The notes under the pieces are model-generated. The model was not told the DNA's origin. It did not search any database and saw only the letters and a program-made list of their open reading frames with translations. Shown piece by piece: positions 7,231-16,562 of a stretch of 64,000 nucleotides of DNA. The position numbers and the translations under genes were made by a program. Within the stretch, counting starts at the first letter, position 1. Each line of letters opens with the position of its first letter. Origin of the DNA: Saccharibacillus endophyticus (GTDB lineage Bacteria; Bacillota; Bacilli; Paenibacillales; Paenibacillaceae); assembly GCF_013185185.1 (NCBI RefSeq), contig NZ_JAAZWE010000001.1, forward strand, positions 930,001 through 994,000. The letters run 5' to 3'.

Positions 7231-9450
7231 TTGAACCAGACAAAACCATCCAGAAAACGTCTCACGCTTGCCATCGGCCTCGCTTTGATCGCCGCGACGC
7301 TGTTGACCGTTTGGCTGGTGAGCACGTTCGACCGCTTTCAGGCTTTTCAAACCCCGGAGCAAAAGCTGCTGCATGCCATGGAAGACATCGAACAGGCGGA
7401 CGGGAACAGCAAAGCCAAATTAATCGAACAAACGGTCATCGAACCTTATGCCTATACGCCCTATACGTTCGACGTTCATCTGGGCGCTTCTTCGATGGTA
7501 CGCTCCGGCAGCACGGAAGACGCGCTGCTGACGCCGGAAGAACGAATCCCTCTGCTGGAGTGGTACATGCAACATGCGGAACCTAGCCATTACCTGATTC
7601 GGGCCGCCGAGCAGCTCGTTTATGAATACGCTGTGCTGGGAAAAAGTGCGGAGGCCGACCAAGCGCTCGCACAGACTGTGAAACGCTTATCCAACAACAC
7701 GGCGGAGCGACGAGACCTTTTGCTGCTTCAAGCCGAACGCCAATTGGAATACGGAAATACGGAGCAGACGCGCAAGCTGCTGGAACAAGCCGGACCGGCT
7801 GGAAACGACATCGTGTTTAACGGCCTTTCCGAAACTTACGGTTGGATCTCCAGCAGACTGCTGTTTGCGGAGGGACAAGCCAAATCGGCTTTGGAGTCGG
7901 CTCAGCAGGCGCTTGTCGAACAGGCCCGCGTCGAGAAAGACGGCTACGCCTCCGAAAGTTATATTGCGCTTGAGGACTATCGAAACTCGTTGAAAACGGC
8001 TTTGAACCAACATGACAGCGAACCGTCCGTATTTTCGGGCAAGCTTATCCGCAGCGACGGCACTCCCGTCCCGCGTGCCGGCATCTTTTTGCGGGAAAGC
8101 GACCGCAGCCAATATCGGGGCGACAAAGAACCGTATCACGCCGTGACCGACGACACGGGAACATTCGAAATTCGCGGCGTCATTCCTGGCTTTTACCAGC
8201 TTGAGGTCGGTCTCTCTTACGAGCAGCTTGAGGATTGGAGCTGGCCGTTCGACTGGGACGACCGGATCGAAATCAAAGGAAATTCCAGCGTCGAGCGCAA
8301 TCTTGCGATGACTCCTTTGATTGAACAGCAGTCTCCTCTCGGCGGACAGGAATTAACCGGAGACACGGTCGAATTCCGCTGGGCAACGGTGGAAGGCGCA
8401 GCCTATTACGAACTCGGCGGCATGATTCCGAATCAAGATAACAGCGGCGGAACGGGGTCGATGATTCGAAGCGGAATTACGGACAATCACCTTTCGATTC
8501 CGATCGACGAACTGTATGCCACGCCGGGTCCTTTGTCGTGGAGCGAAGACAACGACTGGGAATCGACGCAGCCCGACACTCTCCTTGCTTATATGAATCC
8601 GGAGGCCAAATTTTCGTGGAGCGTCGAAGCTTACGATGCCGAAGGCAACAAGATCGCGCAATCATCAAGCCCCCGGATCGATTCGAAAAGCATCGAGAAC
8701 CGGCCTGAATTTTATTTGAAGCAGCGAACGCTTAACCCCGCGGATCGGCTGGTTTTAAAAGGGGAACTTGCTCAAGCGCTAGATCGCTACCGAAGCAACG
8801 TCGAAGCCGATCCGAACGATACGGAATCACTACGTCTGCTCACCCGTTTGCTTTACGCGAAGTCTCAGATCGGGGAAGAACAGACCATGCAGGAGCTTAT
8901 CCCGTTACTGGAACGCTTAAGCGAGCAAAGCACGAACCCGCGCGAAATCGAGAAGTTGCTGAGTTTGTTTTATGAAAATGCCGATTGGGCAAAATATGAA
9001 CAATACTACCGTCTTTATACGGAGTCGAACCCAGAACCGATAAACGCGTATGAACGTTCCATCTATGCAACAATGCTGCTGTATCAAGGAAAAACCGACG
9101 AAGCTCGGGAGGCGTTTGCCGATGCCCTGTCCGATGACGGAACTCATCGTTTTGTCGGTATGGCATTGGCGGCGGAACTCGCTGACCACCGATCGTTAAC
9201 CAAAGTTCGCGAGATGGCCCGCTCTTATCCGGAACTGAGTGAAGAGAATTCTTGGACGTATTGGTCCGACCTGCTGGAAGCGATGGAAAAGGAACGTTCC
9301 GCATCGCCGGACACATTCGATGCAAAACTAGACAAGACCTTGACCTCTTTCCTGAACAATCGCCAGGCCGATGTTAAAGCGAAAGCTCCGGCATCAAGCG
9401 GCTTGCCTTCGATCGACGACTTTGTCGAAGCATTGGCACAGGTGCACTAA
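7231..9450 (+). CDS. Membrane-anchored exported protein with TPR regions and a carboxypeptidase-regulatory-like domain
   Basis: About 739 residues. One hydrophobic segment near residues 11-31 anchors it, with the bulk outside. Residues of roughly 90-250 and 490-700 are helical and repeat-like (TPR type, e.g. GQAKSALESAQQALVEQ). A beta-sandwich segment in the middle (FSGKLIRSDGTPVPRAGIFL ... TGTFEIRGVIPGFYQLEVG) matches carboxypeptidase regulatory-like domains. The TTG at 7231 is preferred because AAAAGGAG lies eight bases upstream; a TTG at 7201 has none. It stands alone between two terminators. Its function is unknown; a scaffold for surface protein interactions is an inference. Confidence 0.8.
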   Translation: MNQTKPSRKRLTLAIGLALIAATLLTVWLVSTFDRFQAFQTPEQKLLHAMEDIEQADGNSKAKLIEQTVIEPYAYTPYTFDVHLGASSMVRSGSTEDALLTPEERIPLLEWYMQHAEPSHYLIRAAEQLVYEYAVLGKSAEADQALAQTVKRLSNNTAERRDLLLLQAERQLEYGNTEQTRKLLEQAGPAGNDIVFNGLSETYGWISSRLLFAEGQAKSALESAQQALVEQARVEKDGYASESYIALEDYRNSLKTALNQHDSEPSVFSGKLIRSDGTPVPRAGIFLRESDRSQYRGDKEPYHAVTDDTGTFEIRGVIPGFYQLEVGLSYEQLEDWSWPFDWDDRIEIKGNSSVERNLAMTPLIEQQSPLGGQELTGDTVEFRWATVEGAAYYELGGMIPNQDNSGGTGSMIRSGITDNHLSIPIDELYATPGPLSWSEDNDWESTQPDTLLAYMNPEAKFSWSVEAYDAEGNKIAQSSSPRIDSKSIENRPEFYLKQRTLNPADRLVLKGELAQALDRYRSNVEADPNDTESLRLLTRLLYAKSQIGEEQTMQELIPLLERLSEQSTNPREIEKLLSLFYENADWAKYEQYYRLYTESNPEPINAYERSIYATMLLYQGKTDEAREAFADALSDDGTHRFVGMALAAELADHRSLTKVREMARSYPELSEENSWTYWSDLLEAMEKERSASPDTFDAKLDKTLTSFLNNRQADVKAKAPASSGLPSIDDFVEALAQVH

Positions 9451-9452
9451 TG

Positions 9453-9492
9453 CCAAAAAGCCCGGAGCGATTTGCCGTTCCGGGCTTTTTGG
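9453..9492 (+). terminator. Terminator after the exported TPR protein
   Basis: CCAAAAAGCCCGGA pairs perfectly with TCCGGGCTTTTTGG across a 12-base loop, two bases after the stop codon. It could serve both strands. Confidence 0.9.
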
Positions 9493-9530
9493 TCTGCTCG
9501 CCCGAACCTTCGATTTTTCCCCGAATCCGA

Positions 9531-10529
9531 TCAACGATCCAACCGTTCCCGCATCTGCTTCATATCCTTCGCGGGCGGCAGTCCGAACATGCGCGCATAC
9601 TCGCGGCTGAACTGCGACGGGCTCTCGTAACCGACGCGGAATGCCGCTTCTGCCGCTTCGCGCGTCTCCGAAAGCAGCAATCGACGCGCTTCCTGAAGCC
9701 GAATCTTTTTCTGATACTGAATGGGCGTTATACCTGTAACTTCCTTGAAGTGAGCATACAACGACGATTCGCTCATATGAGCCTGGCTTGCCAGTTCTTC
9801 CACGCGAAGCGGCTTATCGTACTCCTGCTGCAAACGGCTGACCACGGAAGCGATCCGCTGCGATAAAGTACCTCCGGCCGCGAAGCTTCGAATACGTCCG
9901 CCCAACTCGCCTTGCACCGCACGATACAGTAATTCCCGGATCACCAGCGGCGCCAAAGCTTCGATGTCGTCCTGACTGTCGAGCAAACGGACAAGTCGAA
10001 TCGCCGCATCCAACAGCGCTCGATCCATGCGCCCGATACCGAGTCCACGATCCGGCTTGCCTTTTTCACTTGTGATCTTCGAACTTCCCGCACCGCCCAA
10101 CTGCACGATCTGATCCGCCGTAAAATAAAGCTGCAAGCTCAAATACGGCTCTTCATCCGAAGCTTCGACGACGCGTCCGCGGATCGGTAATTCGACGGAG
10201 GTCGCCAAGTAGGAATAAGCATCATAGGTATAGCGATGTCGGCCCAGCATGACCTGTTTCGCTCCCTGCGCCACAATGCACAGCGACGGCCGGTACATCG
10301 AATGCACCAGTTCGTTCGTCTGATTTTGCCGGATGAGGCGCAGTTCGGGAATCGCAGTCGACTGCGGCCCTTCAACGGGAGCATGGCGGATAAGCAGGTC
10401 GGCCAGTTCCTGCCTTGCGGCTTCCCACTGGGGATTTGGCTGTATTTCGGATTGACGCTCTATACGAATCAGCCTCCTTTTTGGTGTACGCTTCTTTTCT
10501 ATCATGCGCCTTATTGGAGGATTAGGCAA
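9531..10529 (-). CDS. AraC-family regulator with AraC_N-type sensor domain
   Basis: A 332-residue regulator. The N-terminal half (PSLCIVAQGAKQVMLGRHRY ... YLATSVELPIRGRV) matches the AraC_N domain seen in regulators of short-chain dehydrogenases. The C-terminal 100 residues hold two helix-turn-helix motifs, VEELASQAHMSESSLYAHFK and AAFRVGYESPSQFSREYARMFG. A TTG at 10529 has GGAG five bases upstream; an ATG at 10505 is an alternative with a weaker site. It is divergent from the SDR gene 101 bp away, the usual arrangement for this family, so it probably activates that gene. Confidence 0.9.
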   Translation of the reverse strand: MPNPPIRRMIEKKRTPKRRLIRIERQSEIQPNPQWEAARQELADLLIRHAPVEGPQSTAIPELRLIRQNQTNELVHSMYRPSLCIVAQGAKQVMLGRHRYTYDAYSYLATSVELPIRGRVVEASDEEPYLSLQLYFTADQIVQLGGAGSSKITSEKGKPDRGLGIGRMDRALLDAAIRLVRLLDSQDDIEALAPLVIRELLYRAVQGELGGRIRSFAAGGTLSQRIASVVSRLQQEYDKPLRVEELASQAHMSESSLYAHFKEVTGITPIQYQKKIRLQEARRLLLSETREAAEAAFRVGYESPSQFSREYARMFGLPPAKDMKQMRERLDR

Positions 10530-10630
10530 GGATTCTCCGGGATTGATCTACCTGATTCGCTCTTCCGACGCGCATAATACGGGTATAAGAACGGCAACAT
10601 ACTTTCTTTTTAAAAGGAGCGACTACTCTT

Positions 10631-11389
10631 ATGAATCCATCTCTCACATCCTCTGCATTTACCGGAAAAACCGTTATCGTCACCGGCTCGTCGCGAGGCA
10701 TCGGCAGTGCGATCGCACAAGACTTTGCGGCACAGGGTGCCAACGTTGTGGTCAACTACAGCGGCAGCCGCGCAAAAGCCGAAGAAGTTGTTCGGCTTAT
10801 CGAGCAGCAAGGCGGACGCGCGATTGCGATCCAAGCCGATATCAGCGTCATTGCCGATATCGAATCGTTGTTTACGCAAACCGCAGAAGCGTTCGGCGGC
10901 ATCGATATTCTTGTCAATAATGCAGGTCTGATGCACACGGTGCCGCTGCTGCAAGTGACGGAGGAAGACTTCGACCGCCAGTTCGCCGTGAATGCAAAAG
11001 GAACCTTTTTCGCTTGCCAGGCCGCTGCACGACACTTAAACGAAGGCGGACGAATTATTAACTTCTCGACTTCCGTCGTCGGCGCGATGTTCCCCGGGTA
11101 CAGCGTCTATGCCGGAACCAAAGGAGCTGTCGAGCAATTCACCCGTCAGCTTGCCAAGGAACTGGGGCCCAAAGGAATCACGATCAACGCCGTCGCTCCG
11201 GGACCCGTCAATACGGAGCTATTCCTGGAAGGCAAATCGGAGCAGCAAGTTGCAGGGATCGTCGGAATGAACGCTTTCGGACGACTCGGGGAAACGGACG
11301 ATATTACCGGAACCGTTCTGTTTCTGGCGAGCGAAGAAGCGCATTGGATGACGGGGCAGACCCTGCGCGTTAACGGCGGGTTTGTATAA
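10631..11389 (+). CDS. SDR-family NAD(P)-dependent oxidoreductase
   Basis: A classical short-chain dehydrogenase of 252 residues. The cofactor motif TGSSRGIG is at 18-25, NNAG at 96-99 and the catalytic Tyr160-x3-Lys164 with a Ser at 146-148. Arg22 after the glycine motif and the SGSRAK segment after the second strand suggest NADP(H) preference, which is an inference. It ends with the family-typical MTGQTLRVNGGF. It is monocistronic with its own terminator and a divergent AraC regulator. The substrate is unknown. Confidence 0.93.
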   Translation: MNPSLTSSAFTGKTVIVTGSSRGIGSAIAQDFAAQGANVVVNYSGSRAKAEEVVRLIEQQGGRAIAIQADISVIADIESLFTQTAEAFGGIDILVNNAGLMHTVPLLQVTEEDFDRQFAVNAKGTFFACQAAARHLNEGGRIINFSTSVVGAMFPGYSVYAGTKGAVEQFTRQLAKELGPKGITINAVAPGPVNTELFLEGKSEQQVAGIVGMNAFGRLGETDDITGTVLFLASEEAHWMTGQTLRVNGGFV

Positions 11390-11398
11390 AAAAACAGC

Positions 11399-11438
11399 AA
11401 AAGCCGCTCGTACATTGGCGTACGAACGGCTTTTTTTT
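11399..11438 (+). terminator. Terminator after the SDR gene, possibly bidirectional
   Basis: AAAAGCCGCTCGTAC pairs with GCGTACGAACGGCTTTT and is followed by eight T. The reverse strand also reads stem then T-rich sequence, so it may end the ECF operon (EcfT stop at 11493) too. Confidence 0.88.
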
Positions 11439-11492
11439 ATGATGAAATGCAGCAGTCGGAGCTTATCCGATCGAAGCCGCGCTTCTGATACG

Positions 11493-12323
11493 TCACGCAA
11501 ACGGGTTGTAAAACCTCGATCCGTCCCAAAACGTAATGACCAACACGGCGGCCGAAATCAGCACCGCGCCCGCGATCGCCAACGTGTCGCTTTTGGTCAG
11601 CGTCCGGCTTCTGTACCAGGTGCGTTTACGTTTGCGACCGAAACCGCGCAGCTCCAGCGCCGCGCTGACCTTCTCGATCCGCTCCAACGTTGCCAGAACG
11701 AGCGGAAGCAGAATCGCAGCCATATTTTTCACGCGGCGGCCCAGTTTTTCTTTTTTGGACAAATCGATTCCCCGGGCTTGCGCAGCCGTGGAGATATTCA
11801 CGTATTCCTGCTGCACGTCCGGGATATAGCGCATGGTCAGCGAGATCGCATAAGCCACCTTATAACTCACGCCTACGCGATTCAGCGAAGATGCGAATTC
11901 ACTCGGCTCCGTAGCAAGCAGGAACAGCAGTGCGGGCGGCACCACGACAGCGAACTTCAACAGCACATTGAACTGGTAAAATAATTGCTCGGAAGTCAGC
12001 GAATAACGTCCGGCGATATGCAGCAGCTCATGCCGGGTTCCGTAAATTTGTACGCCTTGTTCCGGTGAAAAGAGGAAAATCGCCAATTGGTTCAGCACGG
12101 AAAAAATCAAAATCAAATAAAGAACAAACGAATACTGCTTAAACGGAACTTTCGATACATAAAACACGCTTAACGAGATCACGAGCATAACCAACAGGCA
12201 GCGCGTATCGTAACTGACCATCCCCGCGATCGAAAACAACAGAAAGGCGATCAATTTGGTCACTCCGTTTAACCGATGAACAGGCGAACCTACATCGGAG
12301 TAAGACAGCAGCTTGGGTGCCAT
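11493..12323 (-). CDS. ecfT: ECF transporter transmembrane component (T)
   Basis: A 276-residue membrane protein with about five hydrophobic helices. The two coupling motifs of EcfT proteins are visible as AQARGID and LELRGFG; these helices insert into the ATPase grooves and transmit movement to the substrate-binding S subunit. The ATG shares one base with the stop of the fused ATPase gene (TGATG), so they are translationally coupled, and AGGAGGATG lies upstream. It forms one transporter with the genes at 12323 and 14118. Confidence 0.92.
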   Translation of the reverse strand: MAPKLLSYSDVGSPVHRLNGVTKLIAFLLFSIAGMVSYDTRCLLVMLVISLSVFYVSKVPFKQYSFVLYLILIFSVLNQLAIFLFSPEQGVQIYGTRHELLHIAGRYSLTSEQLFYQFNVLLKFAVVVPPALLFLLATEPSEFASSLNRVGVSYKVAYAISLTMRYIPDVQQEYVNISTAAQARGIDLSKKEKLGRRVKNMAAILLPLVLATLERIEKVSAALELRGFGRKRKRTWYRSRTLTKSDTLAIAGAVLISAAVLVITFWDGSRFYNPFA

Positions 12324-14026
12324 CAGTTCATCATCCTCCTGTCCGAACGAATGAACCGGGACACGAACTCGTCTTCCGGCTGCACGCCGATTCGTCTAGC
12401 CAGGATATGCAAGGACGTCTCGTGCAGATGCGCTTCTTCAACCACTTCCGCATTGCCCAAAATCCGTGCCGGCGTATCGTCCGCAAGCTTGCGTCCTTCA
12501 GCCAGTACAACGGTTCTTTGGCCGTATTCCAACATCAGATGCATGTCGTGCGTGATCAGAATCAAAGTCATTCCCTGACGGTTAAGCTCTATCAGAAACT
12601 TCATCATTTCATTGTAATGCCGGAAATCCTGACCTGCCGTGGGCTCGTCAAGAATCAAAATTTCGGGACGCAGAACGAGAATCGAAGCAATGGTGGCACG
12701 CTTCTTCTGTCCGTAACTGAGCGCCGATACCGGCCAACTGCGGAACGGATATAACCCGCAGACGCGCAGTGTTTCATTAACCCGATCCCGAATCTCGGCT
12801 TCCGGAATCCCTCGATTGACCAATCCAAGCGCGACTTCGTCGTACAATAACGGCTTGGACAGCATGTGATTGGGATTTTGCATCACAAAACCGATCACGT
12901 CAGCTCGTTCGCGAATCGTATCCCGAGACAGATCGCGTCCGTTCAATCGCATAGAACCGGAAGAAGGCTTGTGAAATCCGCAAATCAACCGGGATATCGT
13001 CGACTTGCCTGCTCCATTGCGACCTGCGATGCACAAAACTTCGCCACGGCCTATGCTTAATGAGACGTCTTGCAGCACGGGCTTTGCCGGATCGTAGCCG
13101 AAAGTAATTCCTTCTAACTCCAACAAAGGCTGCTTGACGTCAGACGTCGGACTCGCCAAATTAGCCTCGTGCCAGCGAATCAATTGCTCCGCACAGCCTT
13201 CAAGATTAATACTGTCCACGCTTCTTGGGCCGATCTCGGGTGTCACCTGACAACCCGCATATCGCAGAGCCGACAGATGGAGAGGTTCCCGAATGCCTTT
13301 TTCACGCAAAACACCCGAACAGAGCAGCTCGTCCGGCGGCAGATCGGCGACGATCCGACCTTCTTCGATCACGATAATTCGGTCTACCGGGCAATGCAGC
13401 ACTTCCTCCAGCCGATGCTCCACGATAATAATCGTCCGTCCGGATTCGCGATGCAATCGGTCGATCAGCTCCACTGTCGCCCGCCCCGTATAAGGATCGA
13501 GACTCGCCAACGGTTCGTCAAACAACAAAATAGGCGCGCCGCCGACCAAACCGCCCGCCAGCGTCGTTTTTTGTTTTTGTCCCCCTGACAGCTCTTGCGG
13601 GGAAGCATTGAGGAAATCGGAAAATTCCACTTCGGCCGCCGCTTCTTGAACCCGACGAATCATTTCCGCATGCGGAACGCCGTCGTTCTCCAGCTTGAAG
13701 GCGATATCTTCAGCTACGGTCAGCCCGACGAATTGACCGTCCGGGTCCTGCATGACCGTTCCGATGGAGTCCGACAGTTCGGCGATGCCCATGTTTTTGC
13801 TGTCCGCTCCCATAATTTTGAGCATACCCGAATGTTCGCCCGGATAAAAGTGCGGCGCAAGCCCGTTGATGCAGTGCGCCAGCGTGCTTTTGCCGGAACC
13901 TGAAGGACCGACGATCAGCACCTTTTCTCCTTCGTGAATCGTTAAGTTGATATCGCGCAGCGTCGGTTCGCTCTGCGCGCGATATTGAAATGTAAATTGA
14001 TCGAACTCGATCACCGGTTTTTTCAT
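12323..14026 (-). CDS. ECF transporter ATP-binding protein, two ATPase domains fused
   Basis: A 567-residue tandem ABC ATPase. The first domain has Walker A GPSGSGKST (about 40-48) and signature LSGGQKQ; the second has AGRNGAGKST and signature LSYGQKKR, each followed by a Walker B ending in DEP. This replaces the separate EcfA1 and EcfA2 proteins, a layout known for YkoD-like systems and those paired with UPF0397 S components. A weakly conserved linker of about 60 residues joins the halves. The ATG has AAAGGAAAG ahead of it. A hairpin terminator lies between it and the upstream S gene. Confidence 0.93.
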   Translation of the reverse strand: MKKPVIEFDQFTFQYRAQSEPTLRDINLTIHEGEKVLIVGPSGSGKSTLAHCINGLAPHFYPGEHSGMLKIMGADSKNMGIAELSDSIGTVMQDPDGQFVGLTVAEDIAFKLENDGVPHAEMIRRVQEAAAEVEFSDFLNASPQELSGGQKQKTTLAGGLVGGAPILLFDEPLASLDPYTGRATVELIDRLHRESGRTIIIVEHRLEEVLHCPVDRIIVIEEGRIVADLPPDELLCSGVLREKGIREPLHLSALRYAGCQVTPEIGPRSVDSINLEGCAEQLIRWHEANLASPTSDVKQPLLELEGITFGYDPAKPVLQDVSLSIGRGEVLCIAGRNGAGKSTISRLICGFHKPSSGSMRLNGRDLSRDTIRERADVIGFVMQNPNHMLSKPLLYDEVALGLVNRGIPEAEIRDRVNETLRVCGLYPFRSWPVSALSYGQKKRATIASILVLRPEILILDEPTAGQDFRHYNEMMKFLIELNRQGMTLILITHDMHLMLEYGQRTVVLAEGRKLADDTPARILGNAEVVEEAHLHETSLHILARRIGVQPEDEFVSRFIRSDRRMMN

Positions 14027-14058
14027 GGCTTTCCTTTCTCGTTACCGATCTGCAAACG

Positions 14059-14088
14059 AAAAAGCCGGCTGAATGCACCGGCTTTTTT
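14059..14088 (-). terminator. Internal terminator/attenuator between ECF S gene and ATPase gene
   Basis: AAAAAGCCGG pairs with CCGGCTTTTTT around TGAATGCA-type loop sequence. It lies 29 bp after the S-component stop and 33 bp before the ATPase start, so a fraction of transcripts should stop here and leave the S subunit in excess. Confidence 0.75.
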
Positions 14089-14117
14089 GCGCTTGCTTCT
14101 TTCCCAATTTTCACATG

Positions 14118-14675
14118 CTAGGCTTCCCGCGTCAAGCTTCCGCGCTTCGTACGCGTCTTGGAATACGCGATCGCGATCAGCGTCCCCAAAATAGCAACCG
14201 TTACCATGTTCATGCCCCCGGCCGCAAGACCTTGGGTAAATACTTTGTTGGCCGGTTCCGCATAGATCAGAATATCCAGCACAGGCGCGACGATAAACCA
14301 GGCAGCCGCATTGGCAATGATTTGCGCGATATTGAACCGCAAAATCTCTTTGCCGCCGAATTCGCCGTCATGAATACGAATCCCGCGACTGAACAACCCG
14401 GCAAGCAGACCGAATACGCCGGAAGCGATGATCCAGCTGAACCAAGGTCCGAACGAGATCAGATCCGCTACGGTATGGCCGATCAGACCGATCAACAATC
14501 CCGCCCATGGTCCGTACAGCAACGCGAACAGTGCCAAAATCGCGTAGTTCGTTTGCAAGTTGGTGTTCGGAATTCCTGTCGGAATCGAGCCGAAACGAGC
14601 CAGCACGACGAACAACGCCGCTCCGATCCCGATCGCGACGACCGTTTTCACCGAGAACCCTTTCGAAGATTGCAT
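14118..14675 (-). CDS. ECF transporter substrate-binding component, UPF0397 family
   Basis: A 185-residue integral membrane S component. The segment [16 protein letters not shown] followed by [15 protein letters not shown] and [11 protein letters not shown] is diagnostic of the UPF0397 family, annotated in databases as riboflavin-type ECF substrate proteins. The ATG at 14675 has GAGGGGAA upstream; the frame remains open to 14759 but without a site. No FMN riboswitch was recognised upstream, so vitamin B2 as substrate is only a family-level guess. It is divergent from the CPBP protease. Confidence 0.9.
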   Translation of the reverse strand: MQSSKGFSVKTVVAIGIGAALFVVLARFGSIPTGIPNTNLQTNYAILALFALLYGPWAGLLIGLIGHTVADLISFGPWFSWIIASGVFGLLAGLFSRGIRIHDGEFGGKEILRFNIAQIIANAAAWFIVAPVLDILIYAEPANKVFTQGLAAGGMNMVTVAILGTLIAIAYSKTRTKRGSLTREA

Positions 14676-14705
14676 AAATTCCCCTCTTTTCTTTATAAAC
14701 ATGCG

Positions 14706-14741
14706 AATCGTTAAACGATTGCCTTCTTTGCGTTGATTATA
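14706..14741 (-). promoter_or_regulatory. Candidate -10 box and operator palindrome of the ECF operon
   Basis: TATAAT (minus strand, 14736-14741) is a perfect -10 but has no good -35 at the expected distance. Downstream of it the 15-base palindrome AATCGTTAAACGATT (14706-14720) could bind a repressor. Confidence 0.45.
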
Positions 14742-14919
14742 CCGGGATAAACGTTGCATGGCTACCGTTTTTTTATGAAAAGTATATTTTATCCATCGGA
14801 ATTGTAAGAATAAAGGGATCGGCCGTCGGACCGATAGACATCACCTTCAGGCAATGCTAGCGTTGAACAGACTCGATGGATCAAAAAACCCAAAATTCGG
14901 CCTAAGGAGTGTCTAGGTA

Positions 14920-15777
14920 ATGAATGAGAAATCGTCTAAACTCGCTTCATTTTTTCAACACCCGTTAGTGTGGATGCCTATCGGTTTCATCTTGCTTGTT
15001 TTGTGTAACGGCCTGCTAGGTCCGATGATCGGTTCGACGGATATTCCGTTTGTCGTATCGATGTCGCTCGTTAGCGGAATCGTCTGCGTTGCCGCATACA
15101 TACTGATCATGAAGGTCATTGCGCGCCGCCGTCTGTCCGAGCTGACGCTTGGCCAAGCCGGACGCGAAACGCTGCTGGGCATCGGAACCGGTATTCTTTT
15201 TATCGGAATCAGCGTGCTTATCATTATGGCTTTCGGCGGATACAGCTTCCATCGGTCACCCGCCGGATCAACAGGCGTGCTGATCGCTGGATTGCTGCTG
15301 TTTGCCAGTGCGGCTTTATTCGAAGAACTGGTATTTCGCGGCCTTTTGGTACAAGGAATCGAGCGCCTTAGCGGAAGTTGGGTAGCGCTGGCATTGACTT
15401 CGATCTTTTTTGGCGGCGTTCATCTGGCTAATCCGAACGCAACGCTTCTTAGCGCCGCAGCCATTGCGGTCGAAGCCGGACTTCTGCTCGGCGCAGCGTT
15501 CTTGTGGCGTCGAAATTTATGGTTCGTTACGGGATTGCATTTTGCCTGGAATTCTTGTGTAAGCCTGCTTGGCATTCCGGTATCGGGGATCGATTCAGCG
15601 GGTTTATTTGAGGTCCGCGTAGCGGGAAGCGATCTGTTGACGGGCGGAGCTTTCGGGATTGAGGCTTCGATTGTTCCGGTGATCGTGGGCTTGCTGCTTT
15701 CGCTCTGGATGGTGGCGCGTGCGCATACGGCGGGTCATTGGCGATCTTTTCGTAATCGGCGGCAGGATATAGTTTAG
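14920..15777 (+). CDS. CPBP-family intramembrane metalloprotease (CAAX/bacteriocin-processing type)
   Basis: A 285-residue membrane protein with about eight hydrophobic segments. The three CPBP motifs are in order: EELVFRG (EExxxR), FGGVHLANP (FxxxH) and HFAWN (HxxxN), which form the metal site within the membrane. Relatives include the Rce1-type prenyl protease and bacteriocin self-immunity proteins. AAGGAGTG precedes the ATG. No bacteriocin gene is nearby, so an immunity role is not supported. It is followed by repeat copy C. Confidence 0.9.
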   Translation: MNEKSSKLASFFQHPLVWMPIGFILLVLCNGLLGPMIGSTDIPFVVSMSLVSGIVCVAAYILIMKVIARRRLSELTLGQAGRETLLGIGTGILFIGISVLIIMAFGGYSFHRSPAGSTGVLIAGLLLFASAALFEELVFRGLLVQGIERLSGSWVALALTSIFFGGVHLANPNATLLSAAAIAVEAGLLLGAAFLWRRNLWFVTGLHFAWNSCVSLLGIPVSGIDSAGLFEVRVAGSDLLTGGAFGIEASIVPVIVGLLLSLWMVARAHTAGHWRSFRNRRQDIV

Positions 15778-15810
15778 TGCGTCTTTCCTCTTGGTAAGTT
15801 GAAGAACTAT

Positions 15811-15913
15811 GGAAGAAATTCAGTAAAAGACGCCTTTGAACTCGGAAAGTTTCCGCGTGCATTCTGATTCGCTTTTCCGTGCGAGGCAGCATCTTGAACG
15901 AATTTCTCCCTTA
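15811..15913 (-). repeat. Interspersed palindromic repeat, copy C
   Basis: Bounded by GAAATTCAGTAAAAGACGCC and TTGAACGAATTTCTCCC. The central stem ACTCGGAAAG with CTTTTCCGTGCGAG is less perfect than in other copies. It lies between two convergent genes. Confidence 0.8.
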
Positions 15914-15931
15914 GCCTAACGATTGAAAAAA

Positions 15932-16540
15932 CTACACGAGAACGAACTCGGGACCGACCGGATTTTCTTTTCCAACGCCGATGTAAGCTCGAACACGAAA
16001 TTCGATCTCCGCCAAATGATCCGGCAACGCAGGGCTAATGATGTAATTATACGACATTTTCCCTGTCGTTCCGGAGCCGATTTGCATTCGACAGTCGTAT
16101 TCCTGATCTCCGCCGATCTCTAGAGTAAATTCGCGATGAGTACGTTCAGAATGATGAAGGTCAAATTCTTCTTCCCAATCTGCGCTTAACACGACTACGC
16201 TTGCGTTATCGTACTGCCGCATCGCAACGACCGAGTAAAACACACCGTCTTGTTCAGCCGACCTCATCACAGGAATCTGACACCTAAATTCGTTCGGCTT
16301 CACTCGGGGCTTGTACATATCCTCAAGATTCAAGGTAGAAAATACGGTATGCAGATATTCTTCATAAAACCCGTATTTCTCTGCCCACTCTTTCACCAGG
16401 ACTTTGAGCGGATGTCCCGGATTTCCTTCCGCCAACTCTTTGCGCTGTTTGAGCAACCCGCAAATTTTTTCATCAACCGGCTGAAGCTTCTCGTTGTAAT
16501 AAACGTCTTTTCGTTCAAAATCTCCGACTTCCATCATCAT
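15932..16540 (-). CDS. Unknown protein, last gene of the HscC-like operon
   Basis: A 202-residue soluble protein not recognised by family. It has no signal peptide. The N-terminal third is charged and helical (QPVDEKICGLLKQRKELAEG), the rest mixed beta with TLEIGGDQEYDCRMQIGSG. GGGAGGAAAAG precedes a run of three ATG codons; the first or second could be used. It follows the GNAT gene by 22 bases on the same strand, so it is probably co-transcribed with the Hsp70-like operon. Confidence 0.75.
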   Translation of the reverse strand: MMMEVGDFERKDVYYNEKLQPVDEKICGLLKQRKELAEGNPGHPLKVLVKEWAEKYGFYEEYLHTVFSTLNLEDMYKPRVKPNEFRCQIPVMRSAEQDGVFYSVVAMRQYDNASVVVLSADWEEEFDLHHSERTHREFTLEIGGDQEYDCRMQIGSGTTGKMSYNYIISPALPDHLAEIEFRVRAYIGVGKENPVGPEFVLV

Positions 16541-16562
16541 CTTTTCCTCCCTTATCCGGTCG

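Noticed and set aside
14676..14919. Possible FMN or thiamine riboswitch upstream of the ECF genes
   Set aside because: None of the conserved FMN or TPP aptamer segments could be found on the minus strand by eye.
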